Positions 42,514-52,912 of a DNA stretch of 64,000 nucleotides are shown piece after piece. The stretch spans positions 29,124-93,123 of the forward strand of contig NYXK01000109.1 in NCBI GenBank assembly GCA_002685535.1, given 5' to 3'. The position numbers and the translations under genes are program-made. A model generated the notes under the pieces. That model saw only the letters and a program-made list of their open reading frames with translations, was not told where the DNA came from and did no database searches. The first letter of the stretch is position 1. Each line of letters begins with the position of its first letter. Source of the DNA: Deltaproteobacteria bacterium (lineage in GTDB: Bacteria > SAR324 > NAC60-12).

Positions 42514-45432
42514 ATGTTTCGAATTTCACAGATCAAAATGAGACAGAGCAAGGTCGACACTTGGGAGAGGACAGTTCTCAACGATAGGAACTCGAATTAT
42601 CTAGGAACGGCATGTGTTGACCTGGAGGAACTCGAATTTTCCTCGGAATTTGTGCGAGAAAAAAATGAGAAGATCGTTGAGTCATTAAAAGGGAAGTTCA
42701 AAAAAGAAGGCTGCTATCGTCTCGAGCCTCGAAACCGGGTGCCTGCCCTTATTGAACCGTTCGATTTCTTAACCGTTCTTGATTTGTCAAAACTGACGCC
42801 TGACAATTTGCTAGAAAATCCTGAGGAGACACCGCCGCGATTGAAACTTCCCCTGGACCTCCGCCTTTCGTGCCTACACGGTCGGCAGCGCATTGAGGCC
42901 GCAAAGGCCGTCCTTCGAAAGCCGAAAGATCGCTGGTGGACTATAGATCTCTATACTGATGGTAAGTCATAGAACTCCTAGTCAACACGGGCAATTAATT
43001 TATTTCGCTGTAGACTCAGATCCTATCTGGCAGAGAGAGCTAGCAGAAGAATATGCCAACTCAACGAACTTCTCTGACGGCGAAATTTACCGTAAGATTT
43101 ATCAGTATATCTTGGAGCAAGACAAGCTCGCGGAAAAGAAGTGGTGGGCTCGTCTCACGAAGAAGAAGAGCGAATTTTTGAACCGCTTCTTTAAGCATAA
43201 ACGTTTTCCCGCGGCATTTAATGCACTTACAGATATACCTGGAATCTGGGACGGCCTAAATATCGGTGTTCTAGATAAAATGATGGCCTTGAAGTGCGAT
43301 GAGGTAAGTAATCAAGGGGTTTATGGTAGACATCGCTCTGACTTCCCTTAGGAAATTATACACTACCTTGAGGAACATATCTTACAAATATGGTCTTACA
43401 TATTTGGAGACGACCAAGAACTTATGAAGCTAGCCGATCGGGAGTCAGTCAAATTGGTGGAACTAAAAGCTCCAGGGCTATCACGAGGAGATCTTGAGCT
43501 CTTGCGGGGGCCAATGCAGAATAAAAAGCTTTTCCCTTTGATTCGTGCCCAGAACCAGCGGGAAATGATCTGGACGCGCTTGAGTAGCATCGAAGATCCA
43601 ATCCCTACAATCCATACTCTATTCGAGGACGTGAAGTATCTCAGACCATTGCAGAGAGCGATAAGAAAGCTTTTACCATCGGACTTCAAAGGAACAATTC
43701 GCAAAGCCTTAAGGCGGGCCTTCACCGGAACTCACCAAGAAGGGGGTGTGTTTAAGGTCCAGACCGGGGCGCAGAAGTTTACTTTTTGTACTGGAAGTGT
43801 GGAAGACCAGGTATGGTATGGGATCCTGCACCTTTGGCTCTACGCCATGCGACATTTCGATAGACTAGTGGGAGAATGTCCAAAGAAAGAAGAAAAGCAA
43901 GCCCTTCCCGCACCTCAAAAGCCTAGTTCGCTGCTTTGGCATAAATTCGGGCTTCTGGCGGACACCCTAGGGTTTGCTACGAAAGAGATTAAGATTTTAA
44001 AACAGAAGAATCCGGACGCTGAAGTGGCATATGCGGCGTTGTTAGAGGCTCGGGACCCTGATTACTTCACTTATGATGAGAGTTTCGTTCTGCGACACCT
44101 CAGAAGAATGAAACGGATGTTTGACACTGCAATCGAGAAGCCAGATCCAGGTGGCCAACCTACTCTCCTTGTTGACGGTCCTGGCGAGGCAGTTTCCCGA
44201 CGATGCGGTCGTATTTTCGAGAACGCGCACTCACGCACCCGGAAATATCTGTTCTTGCGATCCATTTATGAACCGACTATTGGTGAAGGGGATGGGATAT
44301 CTTCATTTTTTGTCCGAAGGTCAGTCTTCTTTGCATTCTTTGGGAGACCTCCCAAGAATTCTCTGTTTGAACAGCAGGGAGGAAATCCGCCATCACCAGA
44401 TTTAGAAGACGTTATGCAGGTAGATTATGATCATGCAACTACTTCTTCTGATAGGAGCACAAGTTCTTCTCCAAAATCTACCACCTCCGAAGATTCCGCG
44501 AGTACTTCTGCGATATCTGAAGATACCACAAGCGCTGTGCAGACTCCCGTGCCACCCGGCACCACACAAGCCGACCCAGCGGAAGGACCAAGTCAACTCA
44601 CTTGGGATATGAATCCCCTGGTTCAAGAGAGTCATATGATAGCTCAACCTCAAGCTTCAGAGAGCCAGATGATGGTAGGTCCTCAGATGCCAGAGAATCA
44701 AATAATAGTTCGACCTCAGACGCCCGAGAATCAAATAATAGTTCGACCTCAGACCCCGGAGAATCAAATAATAGTTCGACCTCAGACCCCGGAGAATCAA
44801 ATAATAGTTCGACCTCAGACCCCAGAGAATCAAATAATTCGGCCTCAGACCCCGGAAAATCAGATGGTACTTCACCAGACTCCCGAGAGTCAGATGATAA
44901 CACCGATAGAACCTCCGTCTAGGGCAAGAATGCGACTAACACGCGAGGAGGAAGAACCACCTGCGGACGTTTTTTTACGCGGGAAAAGGCGTAAGTTAAG
45001 ACAGAATGAGGATATTAACGCTTCAGAGCATATGGTAATTATAATGCCCCTCTTTAGAGTCATGCTAATAGCTAGTAGGAGGGCGAGCATACACGGAACC
45101 AATACAGCAATACCAAAGATAGGGTATCCTTCGTACTTCGTCAGCCGGGTGGCCAGCTAATCTCAATGAAATTGAACTGCACACGTACTGAAGCTGAAGA
45201 CATAGCTAGGAAATTTGTCGCGGCACGTATAAACCTATTTAATCAAAGTGATAGTGGCCTAACCGTAGGTAATTGTTTCGATGCAGTTCTACTCGATCCC
45301 GACAGATGTGTTTATCTGCGACAGCCACCGGAATTAAGTCAATACCAAGTTGAATTATCGGATGCATCTGTCCGATTTCGAAGCGCTATGGGGGAAGTCC
45401 AGACAATAGAGGAAATAGATGAAGAGCTGTGA
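42514..45432 (+). CDS. DUF3723-family protein, 924 aa, four exons
   Basis: Exons 42514-42961, 43014-43303, 43352-45034 and 45079-45432 (2775 nt). The N-terminal domain shows the family layout: NYLGTACVDLEELEFS, then KKEGCYRLEPRNRVPALI, then LSCLHGRQRIEAAKAVL and DRWWTIDLYTD. The last exon restores the conserved C-terminal block (RVSFVLRQPGGQL, AEDIARKFVAARINLF, NCFDAVLLD). The ORF track misses this joint, showing a false stop at 45160. Between them lies a Pro/Gln/Ile repeat (PENQIIVRPQT). DUF3723 is a fungal family of unknown function, frequently found as cargo of Starship transposons. No captain recombinase is present in this window. Confidence 0.9.
44693..44884 (+). repeat. 33-bp in-frame tandem repeat, about six units
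   Basis: GAGAATCAAATAATAGTTCG units at 44693, 44726, 44759, 44792 and 44825, exactly 33 bp apart, then a diverged unit. They encode ENQIIVRPQTP. All reading frames stay open, which creates long antisense ORFs that I reject. Confidence 0.95.
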
Positions 45433-46755
45433 ATCTGAACCCGTTAGTAGGGCCTTGTTTCCGAATGTATCAAAGGCATAGAACTTTCCGAATCTGAGCG
45501 TCTCTCTAACTTTGGACGAAATTGCCTGGTAAATATATGTAGATATAACAGTGGATTCGCAATTTACTACAACATGCAATATGAACTGACTAGAGAATCT
45601 GTTATTAGCTCCTGACTCCAAATCCCCAACAACCAACTACGATCGTGTGGAGACCACGCACGAAATAAGGGATCTTCCATCGCAGTTAAGCAACCTACGG
45701 AGAGGCTAGAAGCAGTCAAGAATCTGCCGCGAACCAGCTCACAGCGATGCTGCATACAGCAGAATTAGAAAACCAGTACCTAAAGAGGGATATTCAAAAA
45801 TGGCCAGAAGATTTCAGAGTGAGCACTGCAAATTCCCACCAAATTGTGAATGAGGCGACTTTGGTATTAGAAAAGTTAAAATCTTCACTAAGTTACTCTC
45901 TATTTGGATGTAATTCTTCAAGATTAAGAAACCTGGCAACTTCACTGCACTGCTGAGTAGCATGAGTTCGCTTAAATCGGCGCTCATATCTACGGAGATA
46001 AATTGACCGTCTACTAGACATAAGCATATCTCATTGGCTATACACACGATCTCGCCTAAGAGACGGGGTGCAGAGACAGGGCGCACAAGGTGGTGCGGAA
46101 AGCCAATGTCCAATAGTCCCTGATCTGAACCCAACCACCTCATCCAGCTCCCTTGCCTAATTCTAATTATATCCGGGATCGACGAGGAGCCGCATCGGGT
46201 CCCTCACTACTCGATCACGTGATCAAGGGGACTGGAATGGCTTTTCGTCGCAAAGAGCAGGGAACTTTTCGTGCCGTGCTGAATGGCAAGCAGCTATTGG
46301 ATATGACCTTGACTTGCATGACAAGGGTCGATGGGAATCTCATGCATAGCACATTGGTCTCTTAAGGAAATTTCTCTCAAGACTTTTCTCTTCTTAGGGA
46401 GAATTCTGAGCCATATCTCAAGATACTTATCTTCAGCAAAATAGGTGGGATTTGTGAAATCTCATCCGCATTCAACTTCTTCCAGCTGCGTTCTTTGAAA
46501 CTAGTCTTTCACAAATGGAGACATGCTCGCGTACGGCGGGCGGGAACCATTTGTCTCCTTAAAGAAGGGAGGATCGCTAAGGACAGGCTAACCTTCGAAA
46601 ACATGCAGGCTGAAGATAAAGTGATTTTAGAATCACTGGTCAAGGCAACCCTGTAAATACTAAATAGATGTTATTGCCTGAAATTTGATTACACCGTATT
46701 AAAAACCGCCGTCTCCATGTCAAAGTTAACAATCACCTCCCAATGCCTCCACCGC
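45433..46755. other. Gene-poor region
   Basis: 1.3 kb without a supported gene. It has one or two degenerate minisatellite units at ~46063-46086 (GGGGTGCAGAGACAGGGCGCA). The ORFs at 45747 and 46153 are short and unrecognised. Confidence 0.4.
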
Positions 46756-48014
46756 TCACTCCGTTTGGACAATAATCGTATCTCCGTCTATTGCCTTTGC
46801 AGCTTTCCTTCCCCTTACCTTTCGATATTGCTGCTGCACGCCTCCATCTTGTTGGCTCTCAAATCTCGGTCGTTTCCGAGTATTTGGCGACGGAATAGTT
46901 TCCGGAGAGGCCACCGGAGACTCTGCAGCCGATGCTCCACTCTCAGCCGTCAGGTGCATATTTTCGAGTTCCTAGAACTATTTTTTAGTAGCCGTGATTA
47001 AAGTTCCTACATGGCGCTTACCTTTTCCTTCTCAGGTTCTGCAACCCTTTCTACGACAACTATTGCTCGACCTTCAACGGCAGCGAACGCGTCACGGTGC
47101 TCCTGGATCAAGTGTGAATTCTCCTTCTCGAGTTCAGCGATTCTTTTCTCCGCTGCTTCCTCAGCTGTAGCCAATGCGTCTCGGTCCTGGATCAAGTGTG
47201 AATTCTCCTTATCGAGTTCAGCGATTCTTTTCTCCGCTGCCTCCTCAGCTGTAGCCAATGCGTCTCGGTGCTCCCGGATCGAGTCTACCTTCTTCTCCAG
47301 CTCTATAATCTTTTCCCCTGAGCTCAGTCGTTCATACAAATGCTGCTCCTCAAGCTCAATGATCCTCTTATTGGCAATTGCTGCACGATCCTCAGCCGCA
47401 ACCAACGCGTCTCGATGCTCCCGAATCAAATCTTCCTTCTCCTTGCGTAGCTCGTCCAGATTTTGCTGGGCGGTATCAAGTTGGCCATGAGCTTTCCTTA
47501 GGTCGCTTTGATGTTCTCCCTTCATCTCTCGCATCTCATTGAGCTCCCGTTCAGCAGCAGTAAGCATACCATGAGCTTGGGCTAGGGCGGTTTGGTGTTC
47601 TCTCGACTCCCATTGATTCATGGCCTGGAGCTCTCTCTTATATTGTTGGACGCTCAGATCATAACATTGACTAGCCTCGTCAAGCTGAGCCCTAAGGGAG
47701 TTGTGATTTCGACTCATATTCTCGAGATCGGTACTAGTCTTCTTGTGCTCTGTTTCTAGATCTGTGTATGCTTTGGACCAATCTTCCAGCTGTCGCTGAT
47801 AAGTCGTACAAGTGCGGGTTAAACTCGTAATAGTCTCGCGATTGGAAGACAATATATTTAAGGATTCGCTGATTGCGGAATTTGCACCATAGAGGCGTTG
47901 GTCAATAGTGAGGGTGTCTTGGTTGACTGGATGCGGCTGCAGTCTTGTGCCATTGCCAGAAATTGGTTGATATGGTTGGCCTTTATGTAGCTGAGGCCGT
48001 GGTTCAGAAGACAT
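46756..48014 (-). CDS. Long coiled-coil protein, 402 aa
   Basis: Two exons, 48014-47022 and 46971-46756 (1209 nt); intron GTAAGC...TTCTAG. The track start at 48080 is GTG, so I use ATG 48014 (MSSEPRPQL). Residues ~70-325 are an almost unbroken heptad-type coiled coil. It includes units built on RDALATAEEAAEKRIAELD repeated with small changes, encoded by 84-87-bp DNA units. The C-terminal exon has basic motifs (NTRKRPRFES, KVRGRKAAKA) suggesting nuclear localisation. I do not recognise a family; myosin/SMC-like similarity would come only from the coiled coil. Confidence 0.75.
47089..47345 (-). repeat. 84-87-bp in-frame tandem repeat, about three units
   Basis: Units begin (plus strand) GCGTCACGGTG at 47089, GCGTCTCGG at 47176 and 47260. 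They encode the repeated EHRDALATAEE coiled-coil block. Confidence 0.85.
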
Positions 48015-49867
48015 GATTCCAGATGAATTTGGATTTTCTGGAGGACGGATGTAAGGATGAAAATAAGATAGATGTGGCACGGCTGAGGTGACGGTGAAGT
48101 GATTGATCTGGACTAACTGGCTTGTTGCCGTTCTGGTCGATGTTTGGCTTGGATTGAAGACTTCTCGGTGGGCAACAATGATCCTTTATACACCGTCTCA
48201 GTGACTAACTTATTCCTTGAAGTTGGGATGCTCGCAATCTGATTATTTTGCGTTTTGAGAAGAGGTGGAGTGTGGCAAACCACTAAAAGAGGAGCCCTCA
48301 AGGTAGCCTTGCTTTAGCGTCTGGCTCAAACAGTGCTGAGGCCCAATTCTTAAAATAACTTGGGTAATCCCTAGTGATCCTTCTTCCTTGAATGTACAGG
48401 GACCCACAATCGGTCCCCTGGAAAGAGCATAATCGGGCCCCATCATGCTCGGTGAGGTTCCAGATATTCTTCCATTGACTCGTGAATGTGAAAAAATAAC
48501 CAAATCAAAGATTGCTCATCATGCTCTTAGAATAGACGCTTGTATTAAGTGTTGACATGAGCACCAACCTTCTACATTCTAAAAAAAGCGATTACAGGCT
48601 TGATTATGGGCAGACGCAAGGTAGAGCTGTGATTGGAACATATCCTGGTACCGAAGCACCACATGAGAGTGCTCTGCCTTGTAAGGTATACTAGGGAACC
48701 GGTGTAGATCTGCATTTAGGTCTCGATAGGGTCGAAATTCATGCAACGACGATACTTACACCGAGAACGGATCCTTGGAAATTTTAGCACGGCTTGTGCT
48801 TCTAACTCACCTTGTGGCAAGATTGTGTGGGAGGAGAAGTCAACTATAGTCCACTCATGGATCGGCTGGTCGGCGCTGCTCCTCCGGGATATTGAAATTC
48901 ATGCTGAACCAAGAGCGACTATTGTATGGTCGATTGGCCTAATTGTGGATATATCTCAAAGGTGGTTCTCGTATCAAGGCCTGACATGCCGTTCAGGGAA
49001 ATTCATGCAAATAATGGCCAGGTCTCTGGTGAACCATGTGCTGCCGAGGACCCAGAATATTTGTGATTCCCCGAAGTCAAGGCGAAAACTGAGCACCAAG
49101 GCTCTCCTTGGTGAGATTTTACCGTCGCATAATGATTTTCCGGGAAGTGGTTGCGGTTGCGCCTTGGAGGATTAACCAGCAAATGTTCAGACCTGATCCT
49201 GAGCCTAACCGCTGAGGTTATCGGTGAAATACGATGATGCTTCACCCATTCAGCGTAGTCTATGCGTTGATCGTCATGTTCGGGACGCACAGCAGCCGCC
49301 GTTGTACAATCCCTGTGTCAGCGCATTCTGTCTTGGGCATGATTATCTACTCGAAGACTAGGGCTATATGCTAAATACTCGTGGCACACCTCTGCCGTCA
49401 CGTGGATCTCCGCGGCTACGGTGCTTTCGAGTTGGCATGAGGCTGGAATTGTGGCTCTGAAGATCACATAACTGAGTTGTCCTTCATGCCTGCGAAGCCG
49501 GCTTAAATGAACGTATTGTTTGTCCGGGACAAGGCCAAGAGTGACTATGCAGCATTCGTTATGCTTTTGATACTCAGGTTCCTATTTATACTTCTGAAAT
49601 AATACACGCAATCAGCGGCGACTGGGCAACTTAATTTTTGACGTTTGTTGTTGGGTTAGGTTTTCTGCCACTTTAACGTTAAAAAGGCGGTAAGTCACAC
49701 GAGTACCAGGAGGGGGAGGAGGGGCTCCACCGAGCCTGATCGGCTGAGTCAGCATTTGATAATTTCCGACGCGACCTCTGGACCACTTCTCCTCTTACAG
49801 GTTCAGCATCAATCTCAGCAACCCGTCCAAAGCGCATCTCGTTTCTATCTTTTCTTTGAGATTCACG
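48015..49867. other. Long gene-poor region
   Basis: About 1.85 kb. ORFs at 48243-48503 (-), 48741-49175 (+) and 49003-49290 (-) overlap each other and lack recognisable features. I see no repeat. It may include an undetected short-exon gene or a decayed one. Confidence 0.35.
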
Positions 49868-52861
49868 ATGGCAGACCTCACGGAGAAAGTAGAAGCTCTT
49901 GAGAGGCGACTCGACAAGTTATCGAACGTATTCGACCATATCCGAAAATCTCTCACCTCGAAGCACCCCAAGCGGCGCCACTCAGTTCGCACCAAGACCC
50001 CAAGCGGACGACCGGAATGGGTGGAGGAAATTGTTCAGCATTTCAATGAAATTTCAGCAGAATTAAAGAGCGTCAAGAAGACGCTCGACACACGCTCATC
50101 CACGGACACTGGCACTTCGCAAAGCGATGCATCAGCGACGAATGCTGAAGCTGCGCCAGAAGCCGAGTTGCAGTATGAAGCTCCCTCACAACGTCAGTGT
50201 GCAGAACAGGTGCCTCCAGCAATTCCTGAAAATGGACAGCAAGAATCAGTGGCCACCAATGCACCTGAGCCAGTGGGGCTCCCATCTCCACCTTCACCTC
50301 CAGGCCAGAATATCACGACAAAAGAGCCTCCGCCACAGGCCCATCAAGTACCTGTTAGCTGCGAGTCCTCGCTCAGACCAGCGTCTTTAAACGAATCTCT
50401 CAGCCGCACGACTCAACTGAATGACGCATTTCTTGATCTACAGTCCGAGGAAGGCAACGCACCAACGTTTCACTGCAATTATGAAGACATTAGCGGAAAC
50501 CTCAACGAAGGAAAGCTGGAGCGCTTCTCTTCCGACCCAAGAGTCAAGAAAAAGGGCTTTTTCAAAATTACAGTCGGAGACTTACCACCTCTCAATGTGA
50601 GAGAGGCTAGTTTTGTGCAGCCGGGGAAAGATCATTGCACGAACTTCTCTTCCCAATCGGATTCTCAAGGCTTCGTCAAGCTGAGTAAAGAACAAAATCG
50701 CGAAATTGTATTCCCTGGCTTTCCCCTTCCTGAAAGCCAGAAGGAGTCCTGGTCTCAGGAAGAATTAAAACAGTTTTGGGAGACAACGCTCAGGAAGCTT
50801 CCACAAGACATGTCTTACGTGATCGGGGATCCTCTATTTCCAGATATTGAGCTTAGCCCAGGAGAAGGTCTGAAACGAATAGATGGTTATGAGAACCTTA
50901 GCGGCATTGGGACAACTTATGCCTATCTCAGCGGCGGGGTGTGTTTTTCAATCATGCATAAGGAGGATGCAGAGTTTCTCTCATTAAATCTGTTACGATC
51001 TGGGGGCCACAAACTTTGGCTTCTAGTAGAGCCAGCTTACGGGGAAGAACTAGAGCGTCACATGCGTCAGGAATTTCCCGGGATGGCAACTTGCTCCCAG
51101 GCCGTACGCCATCTTAGCCGTGCTATTCTCCCGAGTAAACTGGACGAGTGGAAGATTCCGTACTCTCTTATCTATACTAAACCAGGAGAGGGTGTCGTAA
51201 CGATGCGCGGAACATATCACCAGGTCTTAAATGAGGGGGATGGCAACTACGCCATTGCAATCAACCTTTTACCCAGTTCGTTGCCAACCATTCCCAAGGG
51301 CTACAAATTTTGTCAGAAAACCTGCCACCCGCATGCAATAACGGCAGCGGACTTACGACTTCGTGCGGAGGGGCGTCCATTGGTCGAGGTTCAAGCAAAC
51401 AAAAGGACCTGTCCGCGACGAGACAAAGTCACAGCGGTACAACCGAATATTATCCCTTCGAAAAGGAATGCAATACAGGCCGAGGTTCAAGCAAACAAAA
51501 GGACGCGTCTACCGCGAGACAGAGTCACGGCCCTGCAACCGAGTATTATCCCGTCGAAAAGGAAGGCAATTCCGGCCGAGTCCCAGTCGGGGACGCCCCT
51601 AGTCCCGCCTCAAATAGGCAGTCTCTTGGAGGCCGTTTGTGGGAAAGAGGCCTTTCATCACTTGTGCTCTCTGATCTATAGCTGGAGAGATCGGTCGAAA
51701 CCGTTTTTCGAGAATAATGGCGGTGCTCCCGCTGTGCAACTCGTACAAGCCATTGGTGCTTTAGAGAAAAAGTCACACCTCACCGAGTTCTTGGACCGCT
51801 TCGCGAAGGTGAAGCTAGTGGAAGTGATAGACGGGAAAAAGGACGGCCGGGTGCAAGCAGATCCAGTGGCTATTACAAACCTCATAAATGGCCTTAGGTG
51901 GGAGAACGATAGAACGAACCGCAAGAAGTTACATCGCTACCTTGACGAAGGCCGGCGATGGAAAAAAATATGTGGCAGTTTCGATGGCCTTTTGTGCCTC
52001 ATTCCTCCGAACCGGGAGAATGGGGGAAATCTCCACGTGTCTGGAAGTGCGTTTAAGGAGCTCTCTGGCAGAGATATCGAGCTGTTTCACTCTCTTCTAA
52101 ACACCAATAAGTTTATACAGCCTTTGTGTCGCGTGGGGAAAACGTTTCAAGCATCGATTTTGTCTGACGCGGAAGTCCCTGAGTTCAAATGGGAGGGTGA
52201 AGATCCAAAAGAGATCTCTCGAATGTCCATGAAAGAGCTGGATCCGTTCATGGCGAAGTTCCATGTGATAACGGAAAATGAGTACAAGCCCGAGAAATAT
52301 GATTGGCCTAAACCGGACCGTTGGCTTTGGGACTGGCCACAGCACCCTATGTGGGTTCCCTCTTCTGATCGGCAATGCGAGCTATGCGATCTATGCACAA
52401 AGGAAAACATTTGCGATTGCATCACTACCTGTTTACCTGAGAACAAGCCTCGGATCACGAATGAAGGGCGAAAGGGGCAAGGCGTTCGTGCGATTGGCTT
52501 GACGTACTTAAAAGATCAAATCCTAGGGGAATTTTGCGGGGAAATCGTGCCCCTAGAGACGCACGAAGATGGCTGGCCTATGGAGTTTATCAGACCCGAT
52601 CTGAATGATGAGCCTGTCGCCCAGATTTACCCGAGAGAAAGAGGCAATTGGGTGAGGAAGGTGAATCACTCGTGCGACCCTTCTACAAAGTTCCGTGTAA
52701 TGAAGATATCTGGGTGGTGGAGGCAGATGCTCGTCGCAACTCGTGAAATTCCGCACAATTGCGAAATTACGGCCTTTTGTGGACGGAATTTCTTAAAGGG
52801 ACAGGGAAAAGAATGTTTATGCGACGGCTGCAGTGGGTGTTCAACACCCCAACGAGGCTGA
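49868..52861 (+). CDS. JmjC (KDM4-like) + SET domain fusion protein, 997 aa
   Basis: Single exon; the track start is TTG, so I use ATG 49868 (MADLTEKVEAL). A short coiled coil and a long Ser/Pro linker lead to a JmjC domain at ~residues 300-460, with KDM4-like order: VCFSIMHKEDAEFLSLNLL (Fe ligands His and Glu), HKLWLLVEPAYGEELERHM (2-oxoglutarate Lys), and GTYHQVLNEG (second His). Ligands are intact. A 32-residue duplication (VQANKRT...) follows. A helical middle region follows, then a Cys-rich segment (CELCDLCTKENICDC) and a SET domain at ~865-985: GQGVRAIGL, LGEFCGEIVP, KVNHSCDPS and a post-SET CLCDGCSGC. Its last catalytic motif reads ITAFCG where an aromatic FYG/DYG is usual. It would be a histone eraser and possible writer in one chain. 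Confidence 0.9.
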   Translation: MADLTEKVEALERRLDKLSNVFDHIRKSLTSKHPKRRHSVRTKTPSGRPEWVEEIVQHFNEISAELKSVKKTLDTRSSTDTGTSQSDASATNAEAAPEAELQYEAPSQRQCAEQVPPAIPENGQQESVATNAPEPVGLPSPPSPPGQNITTKEPPPQAHQVPVSCESSLRPASLNESLSRTTQLNDAFLDLQSEEGNAPTFHCNYEDISGNLNEGKLERFSSDPRVKKKGFFKITVGDLPPLNVREASFVQPGKDHCTNFSSQSDSQGFVKLSKEQNREIVFPGFPLPESQKESWSQEELKQFWETTLRKLPQDMSYVIGDPLFPDIELSPGEGLKRIDGYENLSGIGTTYAYLSGGVCFSIMHKEDAEFLSLNLLRSGGHKLWLLVEPAYGEELERHMRQEFPGMATCSQAVRHLSRAILPSKLDEWKIPYSLIYTKPGEGVVTMRGTYHQVLNEGDGNYAIAINLLPSSLPTIPKGYKFCQKTCHPHAITAADLRLRAEGRPLVEVQANKRTCPRRDKVTAVQPNIIPSKRNAIQAEVQANKRTRLPRDRVTALQPSIIPSKRKAIPAESQSGTPLVPPQIGSLLEAVCGKEAFHHLCSLIYSWRDRSKPFFENNGGAPAVQLVQAIGALEKKSHLTEFLDRFAKVKLVEVIDGKKDGRVQADPVAITNLINGLRWENDRTNRKKLHRYLDEGRRWKKICGSFDGLLCLIPPNRENGGNLHVSGSAFKELSGRDIELFHSLLNTNKFIQPLCRVGKTFQASILSDAEVPEFKWEGEDPKEISRMSMKELDPFMAKFHVITENEYKPEKYDWPKPDRWLWDWPQHPMWVPSSDRQCELCDLCTKENICDCITTCLPENKPRITNEGRKGQGVRAIGLTYLKDQILGEFCGEIVPLETHEDGWPMEFIRPDLNDEPVAQIYPRERGNWVRKVNHSCDPSTKFRVMKISGWWRQMLVATREIPHNCEITAFCGRNFLKGQGKECLCDGCSGCSTPQRG
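51386..51577 (+). repeat. 96-bp in-frame tandem duplication
   Basis: GAGGTTCAAGCAAACAAAAG recurs at 51386 and 51482, encoding two 32-residue copies of a basic VQANKRT...IIPSKR block between the JmjC domain and the middle region. Confidence 0.85.
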
Positions 52862-52912
52862 TCGTGCACGGGCCACGGTGCCGCACTTCGGCACCGTGGC
52901 CCGTGCACGATC
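52860..52912. repeat. Perfect 24-bp inverted repeat with 5-nt loop
   Basis: Arms 52860-52883 and 52889-52912 (first 12 nt GATCGTGCACGG) pair without mismatch around the loop CACTT. The left arm begins inside the TGA stop codon of the JmjC-SET gene, so its mRNA or any run-through transcript would carry a very stable hairpin. One unit of the minisatellite (GGAGGCAGAGACAGG) follows directly. Confidence 0.97.

Noticed and set aside
44598-44922. Antisense and alternate-frame ORFs with SEVELLFDSPG or ESNNSSTSD repeats
   Set aside because: Shadow frames of the 33-bp repeat inside the DUF3723 coding exon.
48741-49290. Two overlapping ORFs (144 aa plus, 95 aa minus)
   Set aside because: Mutually antisense, no recognisable motifs, no splice-supported extension found.
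38947-49867. Starship captain (DUF3435 tyrosine recombinase) near the DUF3723 gene
   Set aside because: I searched the translated ORFs by eye for the recombinase R-H-R-Y layout and found none; only cargo-type evidence remains.
52860-52912. Bacterial-type intrinsic terminator or transposon terminal repeat pair
   Set aside because: The genome is eukaryotic, there is no T-tract, and the 5-nt loop leaves no room for an element; kept as an unexplained inverted repeat.
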